Below are positions 48,668 through 58,247 of a stretch of DNA of 64,000 bases, one piece after another. Origin of the DNA: DASUPK01 sp963763955 (GTDB lineage: Bacteria; Actinomycetota; Thermoleophilia; Solirubrobacterales; 70-9); the NCBI GenBank assembly GCA_963763955.1, contig CAVXQP010000030.1, positions 1 to 64,000 on the forward strand, given 5' to 3'. The position numbers were made by a program, and so were the translations under genes. Numbering within the stretch: the stretch's first letter is position 1; each line of letters starts with the position of its first letter. Under the pieces are notes generated by a model. That model saw only the letters and a list, made by a program, of their open reading frames with translations. It was not told where the DNA came from and made no database searches.

Positions 48668-48909
48668 TCGGCCTCGTAGGCGAGCTGCACGTGATCCCGG
48701 GCCACGGCGATGAAGGGGCGGTGCATTGGCGCCTCGCCGTTCCGGCCGCTGATAGTCGCGTCGATGAGCGGGATGAACTCAACGCCCTCCCTGTTCAGCA
48801 GGTCGGAGAGGCGGCTGTGGAAGCCCTCGGCGGGCAGCGTGACATTGCCGACGATCGTGTACCGCTCGGTCTCGAGCACGACGCGCTCCCGCCTGATCTC
48901 GGCGCCCAT
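48664..48909 (-). CDS. Small DUF6812-like protein
   Basis: About 81 residues from ATG 48909 (GAEIRRERVVLETERY); GTG/ATG further upstream (48939) would add ten residues. It contains ERYTIVGNVTLPAEGFHSRL and INATISGRNG-like DATISGRNGEAP, the style of small DUF6812 proteins found beside many actinobacterial genes. Function unknown. Convergent with AlgH. Confidence 0.55.
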   Translation of the reverse strand: MGAEIRRERVVLETERYTIVGNVTLPAEGFHSRLSDLLNREGVEFIPLIDATISGRNGEAPMHRPFIAVARDHVQLAYEAD

Positions 48910-48966
48910 GGGGGAGGTATCGGGCCTAGCCGCGCTCACCTTGAGCGGATACTGCGCACCCTCGTA

Positions 48967-51210
48967 TCACTCCGATCCTCCGCGGATCTCGGTGATCGGC
49001 TTGGCGGGCGAGATCCGGAAGGCCCGCCGCATGCGCTCCGGCAGGAACCAGTTCCAGTCGCCCAGGATCTTCATCAGGGCCGGGACGAGCAGCGCTCGGA
49101 CGATGGTGGCGTCGAGCAGGACTGCGACCGAGAGCCCGACGCCGAACTCCTGAAGGCCGACGAAGGAGCCCGCGGTGAATCCGGCGAAGGCCGCGATCAT
49201 GATGATCGCCGCCGCCGTGATGATCCGGCCGGTGTGCTCGAGGCCATAGGCGACGGAGTGGTCGTTGTCGTGGGTTTTGTCCCACTCTTCCCTCATGCGC
49301 GAGAGCAGGAAGACCTCGTAGTCCATCGAGAGGCCGAACAGCATCGCGAACAGGAAGATCGGGATCCACGCCTCGATCTGGGCCGAGCCCTGGAGGCCGA
49401 GCACGGAGTGGAATCCGTGCTGGAAGGTCAGCACCAGTACGCCGTAGGTCGCGCTCACGGAGAGCACGTTGAGCAGCACGGCCTTGAGAGGCAGGAAGAC
49501 CGAGCGGAAGGCGCGCAGAAGGAGCAGGTAGGAGAGGACCAGGACGGCCAGCACCAGCCACGGGAAGGCCCCGTACGCCGTGTCGACGAAGTCGACGCCG
49601 AAGGCGGGCGCGCCGGTGACCAGCACGTTGGAATCGGGCGGGAAGTTCGACTGCGGGATGTAGTCGTCGCGGATCCGGTGAACCAGGTTGACGGCCGCAT
49701 CCGTGCCGGAGTCGCTCTTGCCGGCCGCCCGGATCTGGACCAGCTGCGCATCCGAGTCGATCAGCCGCGCCTGCTTCGCGGCGGCGATCTGGGCGGGTGT
49801 GGGCTGCGCGGCGAGCTCGTTCGCGCAGCCGTTGGTCGGTACCGGCGCCTGGATGGTGCTGGCCTGGATCTCGGGATCGGCGCTCAGCTTCGAGATCAGG
49901 CGGCACTCGGCCGCGATGTTGGCCGGGTCCAGGGCGCCGTTCGGCCTGCCCGTGTCGATGACGATCTGGTTCGGGGCCAGCGCGCCCGGCCCGAGCGAGT
50001 CCTCGAGCAGCTTCAGTCCCTTGGTGGACTCGGTGGTGAGAGGCACGCCGCGGTTGTCGCCGCCCGTGAGGTGAAGCTGAAGGGCCGGCAGCGCCAGGAC
50101 GAGCATCACGCCGGTCGCCCCGACGAGGTAGGCGACCGGGCGGCGCATGATCGAGCGCGAGAGCCGGGTCCAGAAGCCGGTGTGGCCCTCGGCCCGCTTC
50201 TGCAGCAGGCTCTTTGGGATCACCCGGAAGCGGTTGATCCTGCGCCCGAGGATGGAGAGCAGCGCGGGCAGGAAGGTCGCCGAGGCGGCGATCGAGACCA
50301 GCGGGACCAGCAGGCCGCCGACCCCCATCGAGCGCATGAAGGGCAGCGGCATGAAGACGAGCAGCGCCAACCCGATCGCGACCGTCCCGCCCGAGAACAG
50401 GGTCGCCCGGCCCGCGGTCCGCATGGTCATGATCAGCGCGTCCTGAGCGGACTCATGGGTCTCGAGCTCCTCCCGGAATCTGTAGACCACGAGCATCGAG
50501 TAGTCGATTGCGATCGCGAAGCCGATCAGGGAGACGATGTTCGTCACGTAGACGGCCATGTCCATGTAGTGGGCGAAGATCCAGACGATCCCGATGGTGG
50601 TCGGGATGCTGACCGCGGCGAAGGCGAGCGGGACCCCGATCGCGGCCAGAGTGCCGAACATGAAGGCGAGCACGATCAGGGCGATTGGGATCGCGATCGA
50701 CTCCCCCTTGCCGAGGTCGCTGTTGTAGATCTTCTGCGTGTCGTGGTTGATCGCCGGAAAGCCCGACACATAGGTCGTCGCCCCCGGGATGTCGGGGATC
50801 GCCCTGCGCACGGCCGGGGTCTTGTCCGACGCGTCGGCGTTCTCGAGCGAGGTGTTGATCTGGACATAGGCGAGGTGGGGATCGGCGACCAGCACGCGGC
50901 CGGGCTCGCCGTCCGCGAGGACCTTGGCGCCCTGGGTCGCGGCGGCTGTCAGCTGCTGGTCGAAGGCGGGGCTGGAGGCGACCGGCTTGTCCGTTTGCGC
51001 AACCAGCGTGAAGGCGCCGTCGCTCCGCTCGTGCAGGCGGTCCTTGACCAGGTTGAGGCCGTTCTCCGCATCCGAGCCGGGCACGCTGAAGCGGTTGCTC
51101 AGCAGGCTGCCGATGTGGGAGATCCCATAGATGCCGAAGACGAGCAGGGCCAGCCAGAGGACGATGATCTTCTTGCGGTGGCGGATCACCCGGCGCGTCC
51201 AGGCTTCCAA
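48967..51210 (-). CDS. MMPL/RND-family membrane exporter
   Basis: 747 residues in the two-fold RND plan: one helix at the start (KKIIVLWLALLVFGIYGI), a large extracytoplasmic domain, five to six helices, then the pattern repeated. Diagnostic FAIAIDYSMLVVYRFREELE and LFGLSMDYEVFLLSRMREEW carry the Asp-Tyr pairs of MmpL proton relays. Likely exports a lipid or small hydrophobic molecule. No adaptor or TetR adjoins it, unlike the second MMPL. Confidence 0.9.
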   Translation of the reverse strand: MEAWTRRVIRHRKKIIVLWLALLVFGIYGISHIGSLLSNRFSVPGSDAENGLNLVKDRLHERSDGAFTLVAQTDKPVASSPAFDQQLTAAATQGAKVLADGEPGRVLVADPHLAYVQINTSLENADASDKTPAVRRAIPDIPGATTYVSGFPAINHDTQKIYNSDLGKGESIAIPIALIVLAFMFGTLAAIGVPLAFAAVSIPTTIGIVWIFAHYMDMAVYVTNIVSLIGFAIAIDYSMLVVYRFREELETHESAQDALIMTMRTAGRATLFSGGTVAIGLALLVFMPLPFMRSMGVGGLLVPLVSIAASATFLPALLSILGRRINRFRVIPKSLLQKRAEGHTGFWTRLSRSIMRRPVAYLVGATGVMLVLALPALQLHLTGGDNRGVPLTTESTKGLKLLEDSLGPGALAPNQIVIDTGRPNGALDPANIAAECRLISKLSADPEIQASTIQAPVPTNGCANELAAQPTPAQIAAAKQARLIDSDAQLVQIRAAGKSDSGTDAAVNLVHRIRDDYIPQSNFPPDSNVLVTGAPAFGVDFVDTAYGAFPWLVLAVLVLSYLLLLRAFRSVFLPLKAVLLNVLSVSATYGVLVLTFQHGFHSVLGLQGSAQIEAWIPIFLFAMLFGLSMDYEVFLLSRMREEWDKTHDNDHSVAYGLEHTGRIITAAAIIMIAAFAGFTAGSFVGLQEFGVGLSVAVLLDATIVRALLVPALMKILGDWNWFLPERMRRAFRISPAKPITEIRGGSE

Positions 51211-51283
51211 GTTCCCTCCTAGCTATCCGAACTCGAATGACAGCTCAGATCCGGCCGAGCGCCCGATAATAAGGTCTCGCCTG

Positions 51284-52701
51284 ATGGACGCACTGGAGGA
51301 GGTAACCGTCCCCGCAATGTCGCCGGAGCGCTTCCGGTCGTTGCTCGGCGATCGATACGAGAAGGTCGAAGATGCAATCGCCACCGCCCGGGAGGTCCTC
51401 AGCGGCAGGGTGATCTGGCATGTCAACTCGACGGCGAAGGGAGGCGGGGTCGCCGAGCTGCTCCAGTCGCTGCTCGCCTATGCCCGCGGCGCCGGCGTCG
51501 ATGTGCGCTGGCTGACCATCTCCGGGAACCCCGAGTTCTTCAGCCTCACGAAGCGCCTCCACAACCACCTGCACGAGTCCGCCGGAGACGGAGGGCGCCT
51601 GGGTCCCGAGGAGCGCCGGATCTACGAGGACGCGCTGGCCGAGGCCGCCGGCGAGTTGTTCGAGCTCGTTCGGCCAGGGGACGTCGTATACATCCACGAT
51701 CCGCAGCCGGCGGGGCTCCTCCCCCACCTCGAGGACAAGGACATCAGCACGATCTGGCGCTGCCACGTCGGGGTGGACCGGCCAGGGAAGCTCGCGCACG
51801 AGGCCTGGGAATTCCTCCACCCGTACGTGGCGAGGCGGACGCATACGTCTTCTCCCGGAAGGCGTTCGTCTGGGACGGCATTGAGACCGCACGAGTCTGG
51901 ATCGTCCCTCCGTCGATCGACGCGTTCTCCCCGAAGAACCAGGACCTCGAGCCGGATGCGGTCGCCGCCATCCTGGACGTTGCCGGCATCCAGCAGGGGG
52001 ATCACTTCAGTCGCGCTCTCTTCCACCGATTCGACGGGAGCAGCGCGCGCGTCGGTCGTGCCGCCCAGCTTGACCAGGACGGCCCCGTGCCACCCGACGC
52101 GCTCCTGATCACCCAGATCTCGCGCTGGGACCGGCTCAAGGACCCGGTCGGGGTGCTGCACACGGTCGCCGACTATTGCGAGGTCGAGGCGCATCTCCTG
52201 CTCGCCGGCCCGGCAGTCGCCGAAGTCTCAGACGATCCAGAGGGCGCCCAGGTGCTGGCCGAGGTACGCGAGCAGCGCGACGGGCTGCCACCGGAGAAGC
52301 GCACGCGGATCCATCTCGCCTCCCTGCCGATGGACGACGTCGAGGAGAACGCCGCAATGGTGAATGCGATCCAGCGCCGCTCGAACGTGATCCTCCAGAA
52401 GAGCCTCGCCGAGGGCTTCGGCCTGACGGTCGCCGAGGGGATGTGGAAGGCCAGGCCGCTGGTGGCCAGCCGGGTCGGCGGGATCCAGGATCAGATCGAG
52501 GACGGCGTCTCCGGCGTACTGATCGACGACCCCACCGATCTGGCGGCCGTCGCCCGGGCGGTGGACGGCTTCATCGCCGATCCCGAGAGCGCGGCGAAGG
52601 TCGGCGCGGCCGCGCGCCAGCGGGTCCTCGACGAGTACCTCGGCACCCGCAGCCTGACGCAGTACATGAGCCTGCTGCAGGGGTTGCTCGACCAGCGATA
52701 A
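51284..52701 (+). CDS. Trehalose synthase/phosphorylase-like GT4 glycosyltransferase, one frameshift
   Basis: Two frames join near 51830. The first (ATG 51284) has RVIWHVNSTAKGGGVAELLQ and VDVRWLTISGNPEFFSLTKR, the N-terminal blocks of TreT-like enzymes. It ends PGKLAHEAWEFLHPYV; one missing base then leads into GEADAYVFSRKAFVWDGI and IVPPSIDAFSPKN. The rest is in one frame through LITQISRWDRLKDPVGVL and NVILQKSLAEGFGLTVAEGM (E-x7-E) to 52701. TreT-type enzymes make trehalose from NDP-glucose and glucose. Corrected length is about 472. Confidence 0.82.
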
Positions 52702-52731
52702 ACGTGTCGCGCCTGGCGGCGCGCCCTCGCA

Positions 52732-52986
52732 TCAGGCGGATTCCTTCCAGTCGCGGAAGGCGTCCATCAGCTCCTCGCGCGCGGCCGGGTCGATGTCGTC
52801 CTCGGTGAGCCGGCCCGTCGCCTCGATCATCACGCGCATCTGCTCGACGTAGGCGGTGCAGTTCTCGCAGCCGCGGATGTGGGCGCGGAAGCGCCGCCGT
52901 TCGCGGCGCGACAGGCCTCCGTCGAAGTAGGCGGTCACCAGCTCGACCAGCTCCTGACACGGCATCTCCCTGGTGAAGATGCTCAT
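52732..52986 (-). CDS. Anti-sigma factor, zinc-finger (zf-HC2) type
   Basis: 84 residues from ATG 52986, overlapping the sigma factor stop in an ATGA arrangement. The HxxxCxxC zinc motif is RAHIRGCENCTAYVEQM. It is the short, soluble ZAS form with no membrane helix. It would hold the cognate ECF factor inactive until a signal (often redox) releases it. Function inferred from the motif and gene pairing. Confidence 0.82.
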   Translation of the reverse strand: MSIFTREMPCQELVELVTAYFDGGLSRRERRRFRAHIRGCENCTAYVEQMRVMIEATGRLTEDDIDPAAREELMDAFRDWKESA

Positions 52987-53660
52987 GGCGCGGCCATCCC
53001 GATGTCCGGGTCGAGATAGCGCTCGAGGGCAGCCCGAACCTTGGACCGAGCGCGGTGCAGCAGCACTCGCTGGTTGCCATCGGTGATCTCGAGCGCGTCC
53101 GCGACCTCCATCGGGCTCCACCCCTCGACGTCGCGCAGGCGGATCACCTCTCGCTGGGCCTCCGGCAACTCCGCAATCGCCATCTGGATCACAGCGAGCG
53201 TCTCCAGCTCCAGCAGCCGCTCCTGCGGCCAGGCCCTCGGCGGCGCGGCCCAGGCCCCGGGGGTGGGGGAGTCCGGGCCAAGGAAGCGATCCGGATCGAC
53301 GGAGGGCTCGTCCTCCTCGCCGGCCCCGGCCAGGGAGGAGAAGGGAATCATGCGCCCGTCCCGCGCACCCCTGGTCTTCGCCCGGTTGGTGAGGATCCGG
53401 AAGAGCCAGGTCTTCAGGCTCGAGCGCTCCTCGAAGCGGTCGATCCCGTTGAGCACGGCCAGCCAGGTCTCCTGCACGACTTCCTCCGCGGTGGCGCGGT
53501 CGCGCACGTACATCTGCGCGACCCGCAGCATGGTCGCCCCATACATGTTGATCAGCTCCGCGAAGGCGGACTCGTCGCCCTCGCGCAGTCTCTCCACGAG
53601 CTCGTGGTCATGGTGCTCAGTCACGCCGGGCCCCGGGTGGTTACAGCGCTCACGTGGCAA
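52983..53660 (-). CDS. ECF-subfamily RNA polymerase sigma factor
   Basis: 225 residues (GTG 53624 is an alternative start). Region 2 is FAELINMYGATMLRVAQMYV and EVVQETWLAVLNGIDRFEER; region 4 is AIAELPEAQREVIRLRDVEG, MEVADALEITDGNQRVLLHR. A ~40-residue linker is Pro-rich. Directs RNA polymerase to the promoters of its own regulon, under the zf-HC2 anti-sigma factor encoded right after it. Confidence 0.9.
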   Translation of the reverse strand: MPRERCNHPGPGVTEHHDHELVERLREGDESAFAELINMYGATMLRVAQMYVRDRATAEEVVQETWLAVLNGIDRFEERSSLKTWLFRILTNRAKTRGARDGRMIPFSSLAGAGEEDEPSVDPDRFLGPDSPTPGAWAAPPRAWPQERLLELETLAVIQMAIAELPEAQREVIRLRDVEGWSPMEVADALEITDGNQRVLLHRARSKVRAALERYLDPDIGMAAP

Positions 53661-53735
53661 GTCTCCCGTTTCTGGTCAACGCCGGCTTGATCTGACGCTT
53701 AGTTGCGCTTCAGGCCCCGGGGGCACCCTGGCCGC

Positions 53736-54500
53736 ATGGGCGATTCCGGCCAGGGCGGCCCAGTCCGCCTCGCAATCCTGCTCGTCTCGATCGCCGGGCT
53801 GGTGGTTCTGGGGATCAAGACGACCGGTGGTTCGGACGCTTCCACCAGCCACGCCACCGCCCACGGGCAGCCGGGGACCATTCTGGCGGTCCCAGTCCGG
53901 GGAGCGGTTCCGTCGGTGGTGGGCCAACGGCTGCGCGCGCTGCCGAGCAAGCGCGGCGCCGCCGCGGTGCAGGCCGGAGGCGCGATCTATCTGCTCGGCG
54001 GCACCGAGAGGACCGCGCACGGCGGCAGGGTCCCGGTCGGGACGGTCCTCAGGATCGACGGGCCGACACAGAGGACCCGTGTCGCCAAGCTGCCGACGCC
54101 GGTGACCGATGCTGCGGCGGTGGCCGTTGGCGACCGGCTGTACGCGGTCGGCGGTCTGATGGCCAACGGGAAGCCCTCGAATGAAGTGCAGGAGTACGAC
54201 GTCGCCACCGAGCACTCCGTGATCGCGGCCCGGCTGCCCAGAGCCGTCTCCAGCGCCAGCGCGGTCACCCTGGACGGCTTCGTCTATGTGCTGGGCGGCA
54301 ACATGGGCGCGGCGCCCAGCGGGTCAATCTTCCGCTTCGACCCGTGGGCGGACGCCGTGGCCCCGGGTGGCCGGCTGCCTGTCACCCTGGTCGGCGGCTC
54401 AGCCATCGCGGTCCGCCCGCGCAGCGCCTTCCTGGTCGGAGCGACTGGGCCCGGCGGTTCCCACCTTGCCTACGCGCTCACCCTGAAGCCAGGTCGCTGA
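53736..54500 (+). CDS. Secreted or anchored Kelch-repeat protein
   Basis: 254 residues from ATG 53736. An N-terminal hydrophobic helix (LAILLVSIAGLVVLGI) acts as signal or anchor. Kelch repeats with GG pairs follow: AIYLLGGTERTAHGGRV, RLYAVGGLMANGKPSNEVQE, FVYVLGGNMGAAPSGSIFRF. Too few blades for a full propeller are visible (about four), perhaps a partial or degenerate one. Extracellular binding role presumed. Confidence 0.75.
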   Translation: MGDSGQGGPVRLAILLVSIAGLVVLGIKTTGGSDASTSHATAHGQPGTILAVPVRGAVPSVVGQRLRALPSKRGAAAVQAGGAIYLLGGTERTAHGGRVPVGTVLRIDGPTQRTRVAKLPTPVTDAAAVAVGDRLYAVGGLMANGKPSNEVQEYDVATEHSVIAARLPRAVSSASAVTLDGFVYVLGGNMGAAPSGSIFRFDPWADAVAPGGRLPVTLVGGSAIAVRPRSAFLVGATGPGGSHLAYALTLKPGR

Positions 54501-54509
54501 CGAAGGCCA

Positions 54510-56195
54510 TCAGCCCGGCGCGGTCCCGTTGACGGCCATCAGCCGGTCGAGCCGCTGACCGAGCTCCGAGCGGATCGGCAGATCCGTGGAGCTCAGGGAC
54601 TGTCCCGTCCGCCGGTCGACGAGGTTGCGGCTCTCGTTGGGATCCCGCTCGAGGTCGTACATCTCGTATTCCGGTGGCCGCTTGCCCGCGGGGTCGAAGT
54701 AGAGGGCGAACTTGGCCCCCTCCGTCCGCACCGCGCGGATGCGATTCGGCTGGCCCGGGACGTCTTGCAAGGCGGTCGCGGCCTGGTGGTCGTCGTAGGT
54801 GAAGTGGATTTCGTCCTGGACGGAGTCGGCGGGGGAGGGGTGGGCGGTGATCGGTCGGAGGTCGACCTCGGTTCGGCCCAGCCGGCCACGCTCGGGGTCG
54901 GCCCTGCGCGCCAGGATCGGCGTCAGGTCTCGCCCCTTCGCCTGCCCGTCGAGGCGGGCCCCGGCCAGTGCGCCGACCGTCGGCAGGAAGTCGACCAGGG
55001 AGACAAGCGCGTCACTGTGCACCGCCTTCGGGAACAGGACCGGGTTGGAGACCACGAGCGGGATGTGGATCGTCTCCTCGTAGGCGTTGAAGGCCTTCTG
55101 GCGGAGGCCGCCGTGGGAGAGGCCCATCTCGCCGTGATCCGCGCAGCGGAAGACCACCGTGCGCGAGCGCAGCGAGGCCGGGTCCGAGGGGTCCCCGAGC
55201 GCCCCAATGACCCTGCCGATCTGCTCGTCGATCACCCGGTGCAGGTGGGCGTAGAAGTTGACGTATTCGAGCTTCTCGTCCTCGTTCCGCAGCGGCCCGA
55301 GGTAGGCGGCCATCCCCATCTTCATCAGCTCGTGGACCGAGGGCTTGTCGCGCAGGTTCTCGTCCAGCGTCGGGGGAAGCGTCACCCCGAGATCCCGGTA
55401 CCCGTCTTCGCTGTACCCGCCCCGGACATACTGGGCCGGATAGCCGAGCACGTCGTGCGGGTTGACCAGCGAGACCACCAGGCAGAACGGCTCGGGGAGG
55501 TCCTGCCGGCCGAGCCACTCCTCGACCTGGCGGGTGTAGACCTCGTCCCAGCCCTGCCCGAGGGGACCCGCGTTGCCTGCGCCGAAGTGCTCTGCCTTGG
55601 CGTTCTCGCCGGCGTCGGGCGGCTCCCAGGCGGCGAAGCCGTAGTCGTTGCGGATGCGCTCTGCGTCCGCGGGGGTCCAGCCGGCGAGCATCTCCCCGCC
55701 GCCCGATGGATGGGTGAGGTGCCACTTGCCCTTGTAGGCGACCTCGTAGCCGCGCGCTCTCAGGAGATGAGCGAGGCTCGGCGTTTCCGGGCGAAGCTCC
55801 GGCTCGCCGCCCGACTTCGGCCCGGCCTGGACCAGGCCGCGACCGAAGTTGCGGAGCGCGCGCCTGCGCGGGGCGTTCGGCCCGCGCAGCATTCCGGCGA
55901 GCTCGCCGAGCACGGCGGGCGTGTTCCCGATGTCGGGCCTGAGGTCGGCCTGTGTGTGGGTGAGCGTCACGCCGTGCTGGGCCGGGAAGCGGCCGGTCAG
56001 CAGCGTGGCGCGGCTGGGGGAGCACATGGACGTGTTGGTGAAGGCCCGATGGAAGGTGAGCCCGGTCTCCTGCAGGGCGTGCTGGTTCGGGGTGAGGTCG
56101 CGCAGCCAGCCCGGGATCTCGGGCCAGTGGCACGGATATCGCTGCTGGTCGGTGATCAGCAGGACGAGGTTCGGGGGCTTCGCCGCCGTGGCTAT
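54510..56195 (-). CDS. Sulfatase (alkaline-phosphatase superfamily), non-canonical start
   Basis: About 560 residues of conserved protein. The N-terminal metal site is PPNLVLLITDQQRYP, the formylglycine motif is SMCSPSRATLLTGRFP (Cys type), with HLTHPSGGG (substrate His) and FRCADHGEMGLSHGG (metal Asp and His). The Cys needs an FGE to become formylglycine. No ATG, GTG or TTG lies in frame near the conserved start. The codon overlapping the upstream stop is ATA (ATAG), which I use as the start. An initiation error or start-codon mutation is possible. No signal peptide is visible from this start. Confidence 0.8.
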   Translation of the reverse strand: MATAAKPPNLVLLITDQQRYPCHWPEIPGWLRDLTPNQHALQETGLTFHRAFTNTSMCSPSRATLLTGRFPAQHGVTLTHTQADLRPDIGNTPAVLGELAGMLRGPNAPRRRALRNFGRGLVQAGPKSGGEPELRPETPSLAHLLRARGYEVAYKGKWHLTHPSGGGEMLAGWTPADAERIRNDYGFAAWEPPDAGENAKAEHFGAGNAGPLGQGWDEVYTRQVEEWLGRQDLPEPFCLVVSLVNPHDVLGYPAQYVRGGYSEDGYRDLGVTLPPTLDENLRDKPSVHELMKMGMAAYLGPLRNEDEKLEYVNFYAHLHRVIDEQIGRVIGALGDPSDPASLRSRTVVFRCADHGEMGLSHGGLRQKAFNAYEETIHIPLVVSNPVLFPKAVHSDALVSLVDFLPTVGALAGARLDGQAKGRDLTPILARRADPERGRLGRTEVDLRPITAHPSPADSVQDEIHFTYDDHQAATALQDVPGQPNRIRAVRTEGAKFALYFDPAGKRPPEYEMYDLERDPNESRNLVDRRTGQSLSSTDLPIRSELGQRLDRLMAVNGTAPG

Positions 56196-57547
56196 CCCTT
56201 GTGCTTCTGACCGAACGGGCAGCCCTTCGCCTCGAACTGTGCCCTGCTCATGTAGCTCCCGGTCGGGTAGTACCGGCCCATCACCTGGGCGGCCGTGTTC
56301 GGTTGGGTCACCTGCCAGGAGCTCCGCTGGAAGCGCGGGGAGGGGATCACGTTTCGCGAGACCAGGCTGCCGACGTCGGGGCGCCCCGCCGCGTCGCCGA
56401 GTGGGTCGGCGGGCAGCCAGGCGACGCCGCATTTCTTTCTTGCATTCTTGGGACGAAGCGGCGCGTGGGCGACGACGATCACGTAGCGGCGCTTCGAGAG
56501 CAGCGGCAGCTGCTCGTCGTAGAGGCACCTGTAGGTCCCCGTGACCGCCAGGGATTCCTCCACGCACATGTCCCACTCGCGCAACTGGCCGCCGCCCATC
56601 TTCTTCTCGCCGGCATGGGTTCGGGGCGTGGCGGGCAACGTGCCGCGGAGGACCAGGACCTGCCCGTAGGCGAAGGCGTAGTTGCCGACCATGTAGCGGG
56701 CGTCGAGGTTGTTGTAGAAGGTTCCGACCGGCGTGTAGTCCGCCGCGGCGTGCTCGGCCGGGCTCTTGTAGGAGCTCAGCGAGTAGGAGAGGCTGAAGAA
56801 CTTCTCGAAGGAGAAGACGGGGTTGGCCGGATTGGTGGCTGGGTCCTTACCCGGCCAGTTGACGTAGCTCTGGTAGATCGGCAGCGGCAGGTTCTGGGAT
56901 GTGTACGCGTGGTTCGAGTTGAGGGCGTCGCACATCGCCTGGCCCTTGAGGACGCTGCCGTCGGCGAGCCGCAGCTCGGGCGCGGGGAGTGGTTCGCCCC
57001 CGGCGCGGCCCCTTCCCTTGTCCGGGACGTAGACCCGGTAGAGGATGTCCTGGTAGGAGTTGTAGTTGGGGTCGGGCTCGGCGTAGAGCGTGTTGCGCGC
57101 CGGGTTCGGCGGGACCTTGGAGCCCAGCACCGAGACCGTGTAATTCCGCTTCCGCAGGTCGCGGCGGTGCCCCTTGATGAACGGGTTGGTCGAGCCCTTG
57201 TCCGGACGCGTCAGGTAGTCGGAGACCGTGTTCGTGCCGGTCCCGTTGTTGACGTAAGCCGTCAGCGACTGGAAGCGCGCGTGCGTGAACTTGCCGTGCA
57301 GGATCACCGAGGCGCCCGGCGGCGTCGCGAACTTCGCGCCCCAATAGGTGATCTCCTGGCCGGGGAAACCCTGGTTCGTCCTCGGGTCGACGTTGGTGAA
57401 CGGCCCGGTCCAGAAGCAGCTGGCCGTCGGCAGGTTGGATGGGTTGTAGCCGGTGGGAACGGCGGCGCTTGCAGCGGGCGCCGTCGCCAACGCGGCCAGC
57501 AGCAGCAGCCCCGCGAGCCGGAGGGACTTGCCCGCCCGCCGGCTCAC
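56192..57547 (-). CDS. Secreted protein of unknown function
   Basis: 451 residues with a clear signal peptide (LAGLLLLAALATAPAASAA, AxA cleavage). The mature part is rich in Tyr, Asn and Pro and includes QEITYWGAKFATPPGASVIL and FFSLSYSLSSYKSPAEHAAA. Cys near CVEESLAVTGTYRC may pair. No family recognised. It sits between a TetR regulator (4-base overlap) and the sulfatase, so it may act with the sulfatase on an extracellular substrate. Confidence 0.6.
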   Translation of the reverse strand: MSRRAGKSLRLAGLLLLAALATAPAASAAVPTGYNPSNLPTASCFWTGPFTNVDPRTNQGFPGQEITYWGAKFATPPGASVILHGKFTHARFQSLTAYVNNGTGTNTVSDYLTRPDKGSTNPFIKGHRRDLRKRNYTVSVLGSKVPPNPARNTLYAEPDPNYNSYQDILYRVYVPDKGRGRAGGEPLPAPELRLADGSVLKGQAMCDALNSNHAYTSQNLPLPIYQSYVNWPGKDPATNPANPVFSFEKFFSLSYSLSSYKSPAEHAAADYTPVGTFYNNLDARYMVGNYAFAYGQVLVLRGTLPATPRTHAGEKKMGGGQLREWDMCVEESLAVTGTYRCLYDEQLPLLSKRRYVIVVAHAPLRPKNARKKCGVAWLPADPLGDAAGRPDVGSLVSRNVIPSPRFQRSSWQVTQPNTAAQVMGRYYPTGSYMSRAQFEAKGCPFGQKHKG

Positions 57548-58215
57548 CCGTACTTCTTCCCCTGCTCCGTCGCCCCGGCGCCGGCCGACGTCGCCGATCG
57601 GACATCGGCGTTGACAGCGCCCTCGATGGTCGCCGCCAGGGTGCCGCCAACCAGCTCGATCACCAGCTCACGCGGCAGGCCCTCGACGAAGGCGGCCTCG
57701 AGCACCGTCTCGACATACGCGATGAAGCCGTCCAGCGCGATCCGCACCACCGGGGGTGGGGTGGTTGTGCCCAGCTGATTGAGCGAGATGGTGGCGATGA
57801 TCTTCTCGCGGTAGACCGCCATGATCTCGAGCAGCTTCTGATCGACGGAGCCGCGGCCCTGGCGGTAGAGCAGCCAGGCCTCGGTCGGTTCCTCGGCGTG
57901 GTCCATCATCTGGCTCAGGTTGGTGGCGAGCCGCTCGGGCAGGGGGACGGCCGGGTCGGTGACCAACTGGCTGGTGAGCTGCTCGCCGGCGCGGTGGGCC
58001 GCCGCCTCGAGCAGTTCCTGGCGGCCGCCCGGGAAGTAGTGGTAGACGAGGTTGCGGGTCACTCCGGCGCGGTTCGCGACTTTCTCGAAGGCGAGGTTCT
58101 CGTAGCCCTCGCGCGCCGCGATCGAGAGGGCGGCGTCGATCAGCTGCTCGCGGCGCTCCGCGGGCGGCAGCCGCTTCGGTGCCGCGCTCTGCTTGGATGC
58201 CGTCCTCGCCTCCAT
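57544..58215 (-). CDS. TetR-family transcriptional regulator
   Basis: 223 residues. N-terminal HTH: REQLIDAALSIAAREGYENL, FEKVANRAGVTRNLVYHYFP. The C-terminal ligand domain is variable, with a degenerate low-complexity tail. It overlaps the secreted-protein gene by 4 bases, so it probably controls that gene and the sulfatase. The 13-bp palindrome at 58248-58260 is its likely operator. Confidence 0.85.
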   Translation of the reverse strand: MEARTASKQSAAPKRLPPAERREQLIDAALSIAAREGYENLAFEKVANRAGVTRNLVYHYFPGGRQELLEAAAHRAGEQLTSQLVTDPAVPLPERLATNLSQMMDHAEEPTEAWLLYRQGRGSVDQKLLEIMAVYREKIIATISLNQLGTTTPPPVVRIALDGFIAYVETVLEAAFVEGLPRELVIELVGGTLAATIEGAVNADVRSATSAGAGATEQGKKYG

Positions 58216-58247
58216 GCGCTGGGAACACTACAGATTATTTACGCTTT

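Noticed and set aside
48691..51222. 843-codon plus-strand frame opposite the first MMPL gene
   Set aside because: Asp/Gly/Arg-rich translation with no structure, while the opposite strand has the full RND topology.
54765..56210. 481-codon frame opposite the sulfatase
   Set aside because: No motifs; the sulfatase frame carries CSPSR and metal-site residues.
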